The notes beneath the pieces were generated by a model, which worked only from the letters and a program-made list of their open reading frames with translations, was not told the DNA's origin and made no database searches. The translations under genes were made by a program, and so were the position numbers. From assembly GCA_900315705.1 (NCBI GenBank), contig ONAB01000001.1:79178-143177 (forward strand): a stretch of 64,000 bases of DNA. Direction: 5' to 3'. Shown here in pieces: positions 53,363 to 59,751 of this stretch. The first letter of the stretch is position 1. Every line of letters starts with the position of its first letter. Source of the stretch: an uncultured Bacteroidales bacterium. Lineage in GTDB: Bacteria; Bacteroidota; Bacteroidia; Bacteroidales; WCHB1-69.

Positions 53363-53824
53363 ATGGAAATCATATTGAAACAAGACGTCAACAATTTGGG
53401 TTATGCCGACGACCTCGTCAAGGTGAAGGACGGATATGCCCGCAACTACCTCATTCCCCAGGGCCTGGCAGAGTTGGCAACGCCCGCCAAGAAGAAAATG
53501 CTGGCCGAGACCCTCAAACAGCGCGCTTTCAAGGCTGAGAAGATCCGCAAAGAGGCTGAGTTCCTCGCCGGCAAGATCGACGGCCTCGAGCTGACCATCC
53601 CCGCCAAGGCGTCCGATAAGGGCACCATCTTCGGCTCCGTCACTTCCATCGCCGTGGCCAACGCCCTGAAAGAGCAGCACGACATCGAAATCGACCGCCG
53701 CAAGATCGTTATGAACGAGGACCACATCAAGGAACTCGGCGACTACACTGCCCTTGTCAACCTGCACAAGGATTTCAACAAGGTGAGCCTCAAGCTGCAC
53801 GTGGTGGCTGAAACGGAAGAGTAA
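53363..53824 (+). CDS. rplI: 50S ribosomal protein L9
   Basis: The 153-residue L9 has the N-terminal domain MEIILKQDVNNLGYADDLVK, GYARNYLIPQGLA, the long connecting helix (about 40-75), and the C-terminal domain LYTAL-type DKGTIFGSVTSIAVANAL. It is the last gene of the ribosomal protein operon and is followed by a clear terminator. Confidence 0.98.
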   Translation: MEIILKQDVNNLGYADDLVKVKDGYARNYLIPQGLAELATPAKKKMLAETLKQRAFKAEKIRKEAEFLAGKIDGLELTIPAKASDKGTIFGSVTSIAVANALKEQHDIEIDRRKIVMNEDHIKELGDYTALVNLHKDFNKVSLKLHVVAETEE

Positions 53825-53850
53825 AAATTCAGTTTTCTTACGATAAAATA

Positions 53851-53881
53851 AACTCTCCTCTATAAAGGGAGAGTTTTTTTT
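53851..53881 (+). terminator. Terminator of the S6-S18-L9 operon
   Basis: AACTCTCC (53851-53858) pairs with GGAGAGTT (53868-53875) and runs into an eight-base T tract. The pyrH promoter begins two bases later. Confidence 0.88.
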
Positions 53882-53882
53882 G

Positions 53883-53890
53883 TATTTTTG
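53883..53890 (+). promoter_or_regulatory. -7 promoter element TATTTTTG of pyrH
   Basis: TATTTTTGCCACC lies 18 bases upstream of the pyrH ATG at 53909, directly after the rplI terminator. The in-frame alternative start at 53888 overlaps it. Confidence 0.65.
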
Positions 53891-53908
53891 CCACCCGAAT
53901 TTTTAGGT

Positions 53909-54613
53909 ATGAAATACAATCGCATTTTATTAAAGTTGAGTGGCGAATCGCTGATGGGTGACGACGGATACGGCATACAGTACCCGATGGTACGCCATTT
54001 CGCCTCCGAGATCCAGTCGGCAGTGGCACAGGGCGTGCAGGTGGGTGTGGTCATCGGCGGCGGCAACATCTTCCGCGGGGTGCAGGGCTCTTCCAAGGGC
54101 TTCGACCGCCGGCAGGGCGATCAGATGGGTATGCTGGCCACCGTCATCAACGCTATGGCTGTGCAGGCTGTGCTGGAAGAGATGGGCGTCAAGGCCAAGG
54201 TGCTCACCGCAATGGCCATTGAGGGCGTGAGCGAGAAGATCTCCTGGCGCAAGGCCGTGGAGCTGCTGGAGTCCGGCTATGTCGTCCTGATGGGCGGCGG
54301 CACGGGAAACCCCTTCTTCACTACCGACTCGGGTGCCGCGCTGCGCGCTGTCGAGATTAGGGCCGACCTGCTGCTCAAGGGCACCCGTGTGGACGGCGTC
54401 TATACCGCCGATCCCGAAAAGGACCCCACTGCCACCAAGTACACCAACCTTACCTTTGACGAGGCCTACCGCAACAACCTGAAGATTATGGATATGACGG
54501 CATTCACGCTCTGCAAAGAGAATAAAATGCCCATCTATGTATATGACGCCAATCAGCCCGGCAACCTGCTTAAGGTGCTGCAAGGCGAACCCATCGGAAC
54601 CCTATTGCAATAA
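53909..54613 (+). CDS. pyrH: UMP kinase
   Basis: PyrH (234 residues) phosphorylates UMP to UDP. It belongs to the amino-acid kinase fold with YNRILLKLSGESLMGDDGYG at the N-terminus, VVIGGGNIFRG (about 50-60), and MGGGTGNPFFTTDSGAALRA (about 129-148), including the TTD substrate motif. It is followed within six bases by a 2TM protein gene and then frr, the common pyrH-frr pairing with an insertion. Confidence 0.97.
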   Translation: MKYNRILLKLSGESLMGDDGYGIQYPMVRHFASEIQSAVAQGVQVGVVIGGGNIFRGVQGSSKGFDRRQGDQMGMLATVINAMAVQAVLEEMGVKAKVLTAMAIEGVSEKISWRKAVELLESGYVVLMGGGTGNPFFTTDSGAALRAVEIRADLLLKGTRVDGVYTADPEKDPTATKYTNLTFDEAYRNNLKIMDMTAFTLCKENKMPIYVYDANQPGNLLKVLQGEPIGTLLQ

Positions 54614-54619
54614 TATATT

Positions 54620-55030
54620 ATGGAAGAAGACAATAACAAGACTGTCGAGACTACTCCCGACATTAGCGTACAAGAGGAGAGCAAGATGCAGACCGTGGCC
54701 AACAGCCGCGTGCGTTTCAAGATCCACATCGGCCTCTTTGTCATTGTTAACCTGCTCCTTTGGGTGCTCTATTTCACCCTGTTCAATGCCATTGTCACGG
54801 ACTTCACCATCAAATGGGCTATCCTCAAGGTCTTCATCTGCATCACGGTGGTCTGGCTGCTCGTGGTCATCCTCCACTACTGCATCGCGTTCAAGTGGAA
54901 CAAGACATTCGTGGAGAAGGAGCTTGGCCGCATCCGCAAGCAGCGCAGCAACCAACTCAAGGAACTGGAGCGCCTGAAAGCCCAGATTGCAGCCTCCAAG
55001 GCCAATCAAGATGCACAAAAACAAGAATAA
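54620..55030 (+). CDS. 2TM domain-containing protein
   Basis: The 136-residue protein has the 2TM domain (about 25-110). RVRFKIHIGLFVIVNLLLWV is the first helix, a short hydrophilic turn follows, then VFICITVVWLLVVILHYC and the conserved FKWNKTFVEKELGRIRKQ. The C-terminus is a coiled-coil-like charged helix (about 105-135). Some 2TM domains are fused to histidine kinases in Bacteroidota; the stand-alone form has no known role. Lying between pyrH and frr, it is probably co-transcribed with both. Confidence 0.88.
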   Translation: MEEDNNKTVETTPDISVQEESKMQTVANSRVRFKIHIGLFVIVNLLLWVLYFTLFNAIVTDFTIKWAILKVFICITVVWLLVVILHYCIAFKWNKTFVEKELGRIRKQRSNQLKELERLKAQIAASKANQDAQKQE

Positions 55031-55054
55031 TAATCATTTAAGAGCATAATAAAG

Positions 55055-55612
55055 ATGGATACACAACAATGTCTCAAGCAAACGAAGGAGAATATGAACT
55101 CCACCGTCGCTTTCTTTGATAAGGAATTACAGAAAATACGCGCCGGCAAGGCCTCCCCGCAAATGCTGGAGGGCTTGAAGGTGGACTATTACGGCAACCC
55201 GACCCCCGTGGAGCAGGTGGCCAACATCAACACGCCCGACGCCCACCAGATTGTCATCCAACCCTGGGAGCGCAATATGCTGCCCGTGATCGAGAAGGCC
55301 ATTCTGGCTGCCAACATTGGTCTGACGCCGCAAAATAATGGCGAATTCATCCGCCTGGTAGTGCCCACCCCGACCGAAGAGCGTCGTAAAGAGCTGGTCA
55401 AGAAGGCCAAACAGGAGGCGGAGCAGGCCAAGGTCAATGTTCGCAACATCCGTCGTAACGCCAATGACGAGGCCAAGAAGCTGAAAGATGACGGCACACC
55501 CGAGGATGAGGTGAAGAAACTGGAGGCCGACATCCAGAAGGCCACCGACGAGGCTATTGGCAAGATCGACAAGATTATGGAGGCCAAGGAGAAGGAGATA
55601 ATGACCGTTTAA
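55055..55612 (+). CDS. frr: Ribosome recycling factor
   Basis: RRF (185 residues) splits post-termination ribosomes with EF-G. Signatures are FDKELQKIRAGKASPQMLEG (about 20-39), VDYYGNPTPVEQVANINTPD, and the C-terminal helix pairs RRKELVKKAKQEAEQAKVNV and NIRRNANDEAKKLKDD. Length is standard. Confidence 0.98.
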   Translation: MDTQQCLKQTKENMNSTVAFFDKELQKIRAGKASPQMLEGLKVDYYGNPTPVEQVANINTPDAHQIVIQPWERNMLPVIEKAILAANIGLTPQNNGEFIRLVVPTPTEERRKELVKKAKQEAEQAKVNVRNIRRNANDEAKKLKDDGTPEDEVKKLEADIQKATDEAIGKIDKIMEAKEKEIMTV

Positions 55613-55657
55613 TCTGACAATTATTCACTTTTTTTATAATCACAAAACCCTAAAACT

Positions 55658-56035
55658 ATGAATATTCCCGAGAATCTGAAGTATTCCGCCGATCACGAAT
55701 GGTTGAAAGTAGATGGCGACGTCGCTTACGTCGGCATTACCGCCCACGCTGCCAATGAGCTGGGTGACATCGTTTTCCTTGACATCACCTCTGTGGGCGA
55801 GACCCTCGACAAGGACGAAGTCTTCGGCACCATCGAAGCCGTGAAGACCGTGGCCGACCTTATGCTGCCTGTGGGTGGCGAGGTGCTCGAGTTCAACGAG
55901 GCCCTTGAAGCCAACCCCGCTTTGGTGAACAGCGATCCTTACGGCGAAGGCTGGATCGTGAAGATCAATATGACCGACCCCGCCCAAGTGGCCGAGTTGA
56001 TGGACGCTGCCGCCTATACGGCTATGCTGGGATAA
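55658..56035 (+). CDS. gcvH: Glycine cleavage system H protein
   Basis: The 125-residue lipoyl carrier has [17 protein letters not shown]-type start ([20 protein letters not shown]), and the lipoylation loop [16 protein letters not shown] with the acceptor lysine in EAVK (about residue 64). It shuttles the aminomethyl group among the P, T and L proteins. The other gcv genes are absent here. A bidirectional terminator follows, inside the 90-bp inverted repeat. Confidence 0.97.
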   Translation: MNIPENLKYSADHEWLKVDGDVAYVGITAHAANELGDIVFLDITSVGETLDKDEVFGTIEAVKTVADLMLPVGGEVLEFNEALEANPALVNSDPYGEGWIVKINMTDPAQVAELMDAAAYTAMLG

Positions 56036-56051
56036 TCTTTCCACTATCCAT

Positions 56052-56141
56052 AAAAAAAGCGACCTTTTCGGGTCGCTTTTTTTTGTTGTTGGATTAGTTG
56101 CAAGTCCAATTTAGAACTGTCATAAAAAGGGGATGTTTACA
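56052..56141. repeat. Outer inverted repeat, left arm, with bidirectional terminator
   Basis: This 90-bp arm is the reverse complement of 59644-59733, apart from small indels in GTTGTTGG and one substitution. It contains a perfect hairpin AAAAAAAGCGACC/GGTCGCTTTTTTT (56052-56084), which can terminate gcvH and the leftward immunity gene. The adjacent 48-bp block begins ATTAGTTGCAAGTCC and ends GGGGATGTTTACA. No transposase or target duplication is seen next to it. Confidence 0.92.
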
Positions 56142-56206
56142 TATTTCTATCCTTTTTACGTTTAATAAAGAAACCACCATATCCTGCATGATACACATTT
56201 ATATTT

Positions 56207-56620
56207 TTAATGTACGTAAAGCTTGTTTAACAAGTCGTCATACCCTTTTTCTTTAAGCTTGGAAATTTTACAGTTTCGGACTCTGTTTCTCAAGAGTTGG
56301 TAATCATTCCATTTAACAACAACTATATCGCCACTTACGGTTACATTTGGCCAATCATGGTCGTCATAGTCACCCAATTTTTTTCTAAATAACATTGAGT
56401 CTGTAAGATATATTTCATAAGCATCTCCGTCATAAACACCTCCATGATAAATCTGATATGTTTCAACAAATAAGTTATCACCAATTGTTCTGCTATTAGA
56501 ATAAACTATATCTTTATCATTTGAACTATGGGTGTACAATATGAATATAAATAGTACCCCAAGTAATGAAACCCAAATAAGTAACAATACTAAAATAAAA
56601 TATAAAAAGAATTTTCTCAT
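56207..56620 (-). CDS. Candidate immunity protein for the type 44-like RHS toxin (single-TM)
   Basis: This 137-residue protein has one N-terminal membrane helix (FFLYFILVLLLIWVSLLG...FIFIL, about 4-28). A soluble domain follows with VETYQIYHGGVYDGDAYEI, DYDDHDWPNVTVSGDIVVVKW and a charged C-terminus. The ATG at 56620 is two bases after the toxin stop codon, so the two are translationally linked. Very low GC and no housekeeping similarity suggest transfer with the toxin tip. Immunity is inferred from position and size; no family was recognised. The in-frame extension upstream (to 56683) lies in the toxin gene and is unlikely. Confidence 0.6.
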   Translation of the reverse strand: MRKFFLYFILVLLLIWVSLLGVLFIFILYTHSSNDKDIVYSNSRTIGDNLFVETYQIYHGGVYDGDAYEIYLTDSMLFRKKLGDYDDHDWPNVTVSGDIVVVKWNDYQLLRNRVRNCKISKLKEKGYDDLLNKLYVH

Positions 56621-56622
56621 AA

Positions 56623-57510
56623 TTATTGAATTGTTTTTTTTGCCGCATTCATCCCTTTTGTGTTGAATCTGAACTCTCGCCATCTGTCACCGGACTTTAT
56701 GTTAAGTGGACTTATGAAACCATTTAGTCTCCATAATCCTTCTGCTACATGTTCATTGTCGAACGCTTTGTATGTTTCAGCTCCTCCAGCCCCTTTCCAC
56801 AACATATATTTAGAAAAACCCGCAATTACACCTGTATATCCAGCGTGAAAATTACCAACATCCGCCGCTGTAGCTCCCGAAAAATATTCACATGAAAAAG
56901 TAGTATATTTACCTTTGTCATGTTCCCAAGCAACACCCCAAATAGTCTTTGTGTTACTTTTCAAATCCCAATCTCCTGTTGGCTTCACCTTTTCGAAATA
57001 AGACAGATAACGGTCAACAATTCCCATCTCTTTCATTTTACGAGCATATTGGGCACTATTCTCTAATTTGTTACCAAAAAAAGAGGATTGATCTATATTA
57101 CCACCTAATTCACCAACCTTGATACCGTTTCCTCCCGTATTATTTAGCCGCTTCTGTTGTGCCTCTATATCCGCCTTTGTAGTTCCGTCTTTATGTAAAT
57201 ATACGCTATTGTCCCCATCGTTAAAATGAGCTATAATATTCCCATATTTGTCTATATGCTCAGAAATCTCCTCCCCATTCGGATCCACCAGCCTCACCGG
57301 GTTGTTACTACAGTAAACGTAGTTTGATTGATGAGGATATTTCCCACTCATCGGGTCGACGCTCAGCCAGATGCTTAAATCACTGCTGTAATACCTTGCT
57401 CCAAAGTAGCTTAAGCCTGTTTCCGCGTCCTTTTCTTTGGCGGAGAAGGTGTGATAATCCGCAAAGAGCATCGGAATCGGGGAAACGGTATGTGTAAAGT
57501 GTTGGTTCAT
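56623..57510 (-). CDS. Orphan RHS-core protein with polymorphic toxin type 44-like tip
   Basis: This 295-residue protein begins with a 17-residue leader, then a truncated RHS-associated core (about 20-80): TFSAKEKDAETGLSYFGARY, SIWLSVDPMSGKYP and NYVYCSNNPVRLVDPNGEE. The tip (about 130-295) carries GDWDLKSNTKTIW and DVGNFHAGYTGVIAGFSKYM, which resemble polymorphic toxin type 44; I give this family link moderate weight. The upstream YD-repeat shell is absent, so it is a displaced tip, but it has its own TATTTTTG promoter and ATG (57510; a TTG two codons earlier is possible). It is followed at two bases by a small membrane protein gene. Confidence 0.72.
   Translation of the reverse strand: MNQHFTHTVSPIPMLFADYHTFSAKEKDAETGLSYFGARYYSSDLSIWLSVDPMSGKYPHQSNYVYCSNNPVRLVDPNGEEISEHIDKYGNIIAHFNDGDNSVYLHKDGTTKADIEAQQKRLNNTGGNGIKVGELGGNIDQSSFFGNKLENSAQYARKMKEMGIVDRYLSYFEKVKPTGDWDLKSNTKTIWGVAWEHDKGKYTTFSCEYFSGATAADVGNFHAGYTGVIAGFSKYMLWKGAGGAETYKAFDNEHVAEGLWRLNGFISPLNIKSGDRWREFRFNTKGMNAAKKTIQ
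57268..57453. repeat. RHS-core inverted repeat, left arm
   Basis: The coding sequence of the RHS core on the minus strand matches 58143-58328 on the plus strand. The first 68 bases (from CACACCTTCTCCGC) differ at one position and the next 50 at about seven; similarity then falls but continues to AATGGGGA. It forms an inverted pair around a 689-bp centre. Confidence 0.88.
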
Positions 57511-57529
57511 ACACAATTGTTAGATGAGG

Positions 57530-57537
57530 CAAAAATA
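57530..57537 (-). promoter_or_regulatory. -7 promoter element TATTTTTG of the leftward RHS toxin
   Basis: The complement reads TATTTTTGCCTC, 19 bases upstream of the ATG at 57510. It shows that the truncated RHS protein is probably expressed as a gene in its own right. Confidence 0.55.
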
Positions 57538-57897
57538 GTATTTTTTTTGATATGTGAACGCGCCGCCACTCCCCCACACCATCGCTCTCCGCACGCGTAG
57601 AGACGCCACATTGTGACGTCTCTACATATGTGGGGTTACAGAGAAGGAAGAAGGATGTTCCTTCGGAACACGTCTGGATGAGATATGACAATGTGATAGA
57701 ATCGGCCTCGAAGAGGCCTTCCTTTTTGTAACACCACACGAAGCGTAGCAAGTGTGGTGACGGGATGCGTGGCGGATACCTGTCGCACCGCAGGTGTCGC
57801 TTGCCCCGAAGCACTGCGCTTTCACGATGCGAAATGGAGGCTCTTTGCAATATGTCATCTGTTTTCACCCTCAGGAATATCATTGCCATTTTTTTCG
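57538..57897. repeat. Central intergenic repeat mosaic of the RHS island
   Basis: This non-coding stretch of about 360 bases is built of hairpin-forming repeats. GTAGAGACG...CGTCTCTAC (57597-57625) is an almost perfect palindrome; others are TTCCTTCGGAA, GGCCTCGAAGAGGCC, and CACCACACGAAGCG...AAGTGTGGTG. The last resembles the stem-loops in the intercistronic repeats at 9497 and 13989. A frame open on the plus strand from 57765 through this region is repeat-derived and starts upstream of any promoter, so I do not count it as coding before 57927. Confidence 0.65.
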
Positions 57898-57905
57898 TAT
57901 TTTCG
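57898..57905 (+). promoter_or_regulatory. Near-consensus -7 element TATTTTCG of the rightward RHS toxin
   Basis: TATTTTCGCCACC differs from TAnnTTTG at one position and lies 21 bases upstream of the ATG at 57927. It may be weaker than the leftward TATTTTTG. Confidence 0.4.
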
Positions 57906-57926
57906 CCACCTCCAAAACCACCGCCG

Positions 57927-59006
57927 ATGAACCGTTGCCGTACATACTGTCTTATGAATCCCCTCACGGGGATTTGGCCTGCGTGCGGGGACGCCATCAG
58001 CTACAGATATGCATCCCTTAACGGGGATGAGGGATGCAACAACCAACATCTTGGCGCACATCATGTTTCCGCCGCAACGCCGCCACGATGTGACGACGCT
58101 ACCACAATTCTTCATTCTCCATTCTTAATTCTTAATTGGACTCACACCTTCTCCGCGAAAGAAAAGGACGCGGAAACAGGCTTAAGCTACTTTGGAGCAA
58201 GGTATTACAGCTCCGATTTGAGCATCTGGCTCAGCGTCGACCCGATGAGTGACAAATATCCGTCTTTGAGCCCGTATGTGTACTGCGCGGACAACCCGGT
58301 GAAGTTGGTGGACCCGAATGGGGAAGAGGGAATTGTTGTTTCTGGTGGAGAATATAATGGTAACAGATATAAATACAATTTTATTGAACCTGCAATCAAT
58401 CGTTTGAAAGAATTGAAATCCGCAGGCGGAGATGAATCTATAACTTGGGCCGTTATGACGGCAGGTTATTCAGAAGAAGATATAGCAAAGTTTCAATCGA
58501 TTGCAAATGATTTAGGAGTGCAATTTCAGGCTATAGGTTCTGCAGAGGAATTCACTAATTATCTGAATTCAAAAGATATTAATTCCCCATTTTTGTCTGA
58601 TGCACGAACTGGGGACAAGATAACTAGTTTGACTGTTTTTGGACACGGATTCGTTGGATCTGTTGAATTTGCTTACAATCAAGACAATCAATCTTCATTC
58701 TCTTGGGGAATGGAAAGCATAGTGAAACTCCATCAAGGAGCCTTTGAAAATGCAATTATAGACTTATATAGTTGTAACTCTGCAACAGATGTGGAAGGGG
58801 GAAAATCGTTAGCTTATACGTTAGCCATAATGACAGGTTCTACCGTAACAGGATTTAAGGGGCAAAGTACATATTCGGAAATGAATAAAGGACAAGGTTT
58901 TATGGCCAAATGGAATCGTTGGTTAAATGGTTTTAACTCTAACGGAAGCGTTACTTTACCAAAGGCAGGTACAGGAGCAAGGAAAAAAATATTCGTACAT
59001 AAATAG
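57927..59006 (+). CDS. Orphan RHS-core protein with putative caspase-like peptidase tip
   Basis: This 359-residue protein has a repeat-derived leader (1-71, Cys/His-rich, including ILHSPFLILNW from an interspersed repeat). The RHS core spans about 73-134 (THTFSAKEKDAETGLSYFG, SIWLSVDPMSDKYPSLSPYV), and a unique tip about 135-359. In the tip, ITSLTVFGHGFVGSVEF places H240 after a hydrophobic strand. IIDLYSCNSATDVEGGKSLA places C283 after another, followed by LAIMTGSTVTGFKG. This His-Gly/Cys arrangement about 43 residues apart resembles clan CD (caspase-like) peptidases such as DUF4347/C80-type domains. The start is uncertain because no ATG lies between 57954 and the RHS core. The next gene is a candidate immunity lipoprotein. 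Confidence 0.65.
   Translation: MNRCRTYCLMNPLTGIWPACGDAISYRYASLNGDEGCNNQHLGAHHVSAATPPRCDDATTILHSPFLILNWTHTFSAKEKDAETGLSYFGARYYSSDLSIWLSVDPMSDKYPSLSPYVYCADNPVKLVDPNGEEGIVVSGGEYNGNRYKYNFIEPAINRLKELKSAGGDESITWAVMTAGYSEEDIAKFQSIANDLGVQFQAIGSAEEFTNYLNSKDINSPFLSDARTGDKITSLTVFGHGFVGSVEFAYNQDNQSSFSWGMESIVKLHQGAFENAIIDLYSCNSATDVEGGKSLAYTLAIMTGSTVTGFKGQSTYSEMNKGQGFMAKWNRWLNGFNSNGSVTLPKAGTGARKKIFVHK
58102..58139 (-). repeat. Interspersed AATTAAGAATGGAGAATGAAGAATT repeat in RHS leader
   Basis: The complement reads AATTAAGAATTAAGAATGG followed by AGAATGAAGAATTGTGG. It ends immediately before the RHS core and is the same family as the in-frame insertion at 7570-7611. Confidence 0.6.
58143..58328. repeat. 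RHS-core inverted repeat, right arm
   Basis: This is the partner of 57268-57453. It encodes the RHS core of the rightward toxin. Both arms have the same length (186 bp), and beyond them the tips share no similarity. Confidence 0.88.
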
Positions 59007-59053
59007 ATGTGTTAATACTGTATTCCATACGGATTCAAAAAAATCTATTGCAA

Positions 59054-59563
59054 ATGAAATATATTATGAAAAAAATAATGAAGATAGTGTTGTTTATAGT
59101 CTGTGGCCTTTCACAATGTTCCTGTCATCACATCAATATCGTTCAAAATAATAAATTAGGGAAAAGTTTATTTCAATACAGTTCTGTGGAAGACTACTGT
59201 AGTAAAAGAATAGAAGGGAATTGTGGTGATAATTTATGGATAAAGCTAACTTTTTTAAATAATCCATACAATCTTAATGACAACAACATTGTGTCAATCT
59301 ATGTTAATAACAATCTTGTTTATAGAGGTATATTCAAGAACAGTATTGATTTAAAAGGGAATCCTGATGTCCTATTTAAAAATGATAAAAGAATGATTTT
59401 CAAAATGGAAATTCTTACAGACAAAACGAAGAAAACAATCTGGGCACATAGATTCACAAGTAAAATTATTTTCACTTGGAAAAAGGAGTATCATATTGTT
59501 TACTGTGGTTTTCTTCCTACAAACGAAGATGTGGAAAAAATCTTTTTTATTCCGCAATTTTAA
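59054..59563 (+). CDS. Candidate immunity lipoprotein for the caspase-like RHS toxin
   Basis: This 169-residue protein has a hydrophobic signal KIVLFIVCGLSQCSC with cysteines suitable for lipidation. A beta-rich domain follows (NNIVSIYVNNNLVYRGIFK, RMIFKMEILTDKTKKTIW) and ends in KEYHIVYCGFLPTNEDVEKI. It begins 47 bases after the toxin stop (ATG 59054, alternatively 59066). It is very AT-rich, unlike the flanking housekeeping genes. The immunity role is inferred from position, size and envelope targeting; no family was recognised. Confidence 0.6.
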   Translation: MKYIMKKIMKIVLFIVCGLSQCSCHHINIVQNNKLGKSLFQYSSVEDYCSKRIEGNCGDNLWIKLTFLNNPYNLNDNNIVSIYVNNNLVYRGIFKNSIDLKGNPDVLFKNDKRMIFKMEILTDKTKKTIWAHRFTSKIIFTWKKEYHIVYCGFLPTNEDVEKIFFIPQF

Positions 59564-59643
59564 CGATTCTTTGCAAAAAATATAAAAATTTCACATCTAC
59601 TACTCGCACATATACCCCGTTGTACATACAGAACGCCACAAAG

Positions 59644-59733
59644 TGTAAACATCCCCTTTTTAGGACAGTTCTAAATTGGACTTGCAACTAATACACCCAA
59701 CAAAAAAAGCGACCCGAAAAGGTCGCTTTTTTT
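59644..59733. repeat. Outer inverted repeat, right arm, with bidirectional terminator
   Basis: This is the reverse complement of 56052-56141. It holds the hairpin AAAAAAAGCGACC/GGTCGCTTTTTTT (59702-59733), which can terminate the rightward immunity gene and the convergent dipeptidase gene. Its inner end is TGTAAACATCCCC. The loop orientation (CGAAAA versus TTTTCG) confirms inversion rather than direct duplication. Confidence 0.92.
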
Positions 59734-59751
59734 GTTGGCGGTCATATCGTG

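Noticed and set aside
57765-57926. Extension of the rightward RHS gene to an earlier in-frame ATG
   Set aside because: This part consists of hairpin-forming repeats and lies upstream of the only promoter-like element (57898-57905).
56052-59733. Insertion sequence or composite transposon
   Set aside because: The outer inverted repeats look like transposon ends, but no transposase frame lies inside, no target-site duplication is visible, and the repeats include full transcription terminators. A non-autonomous element remains possible.
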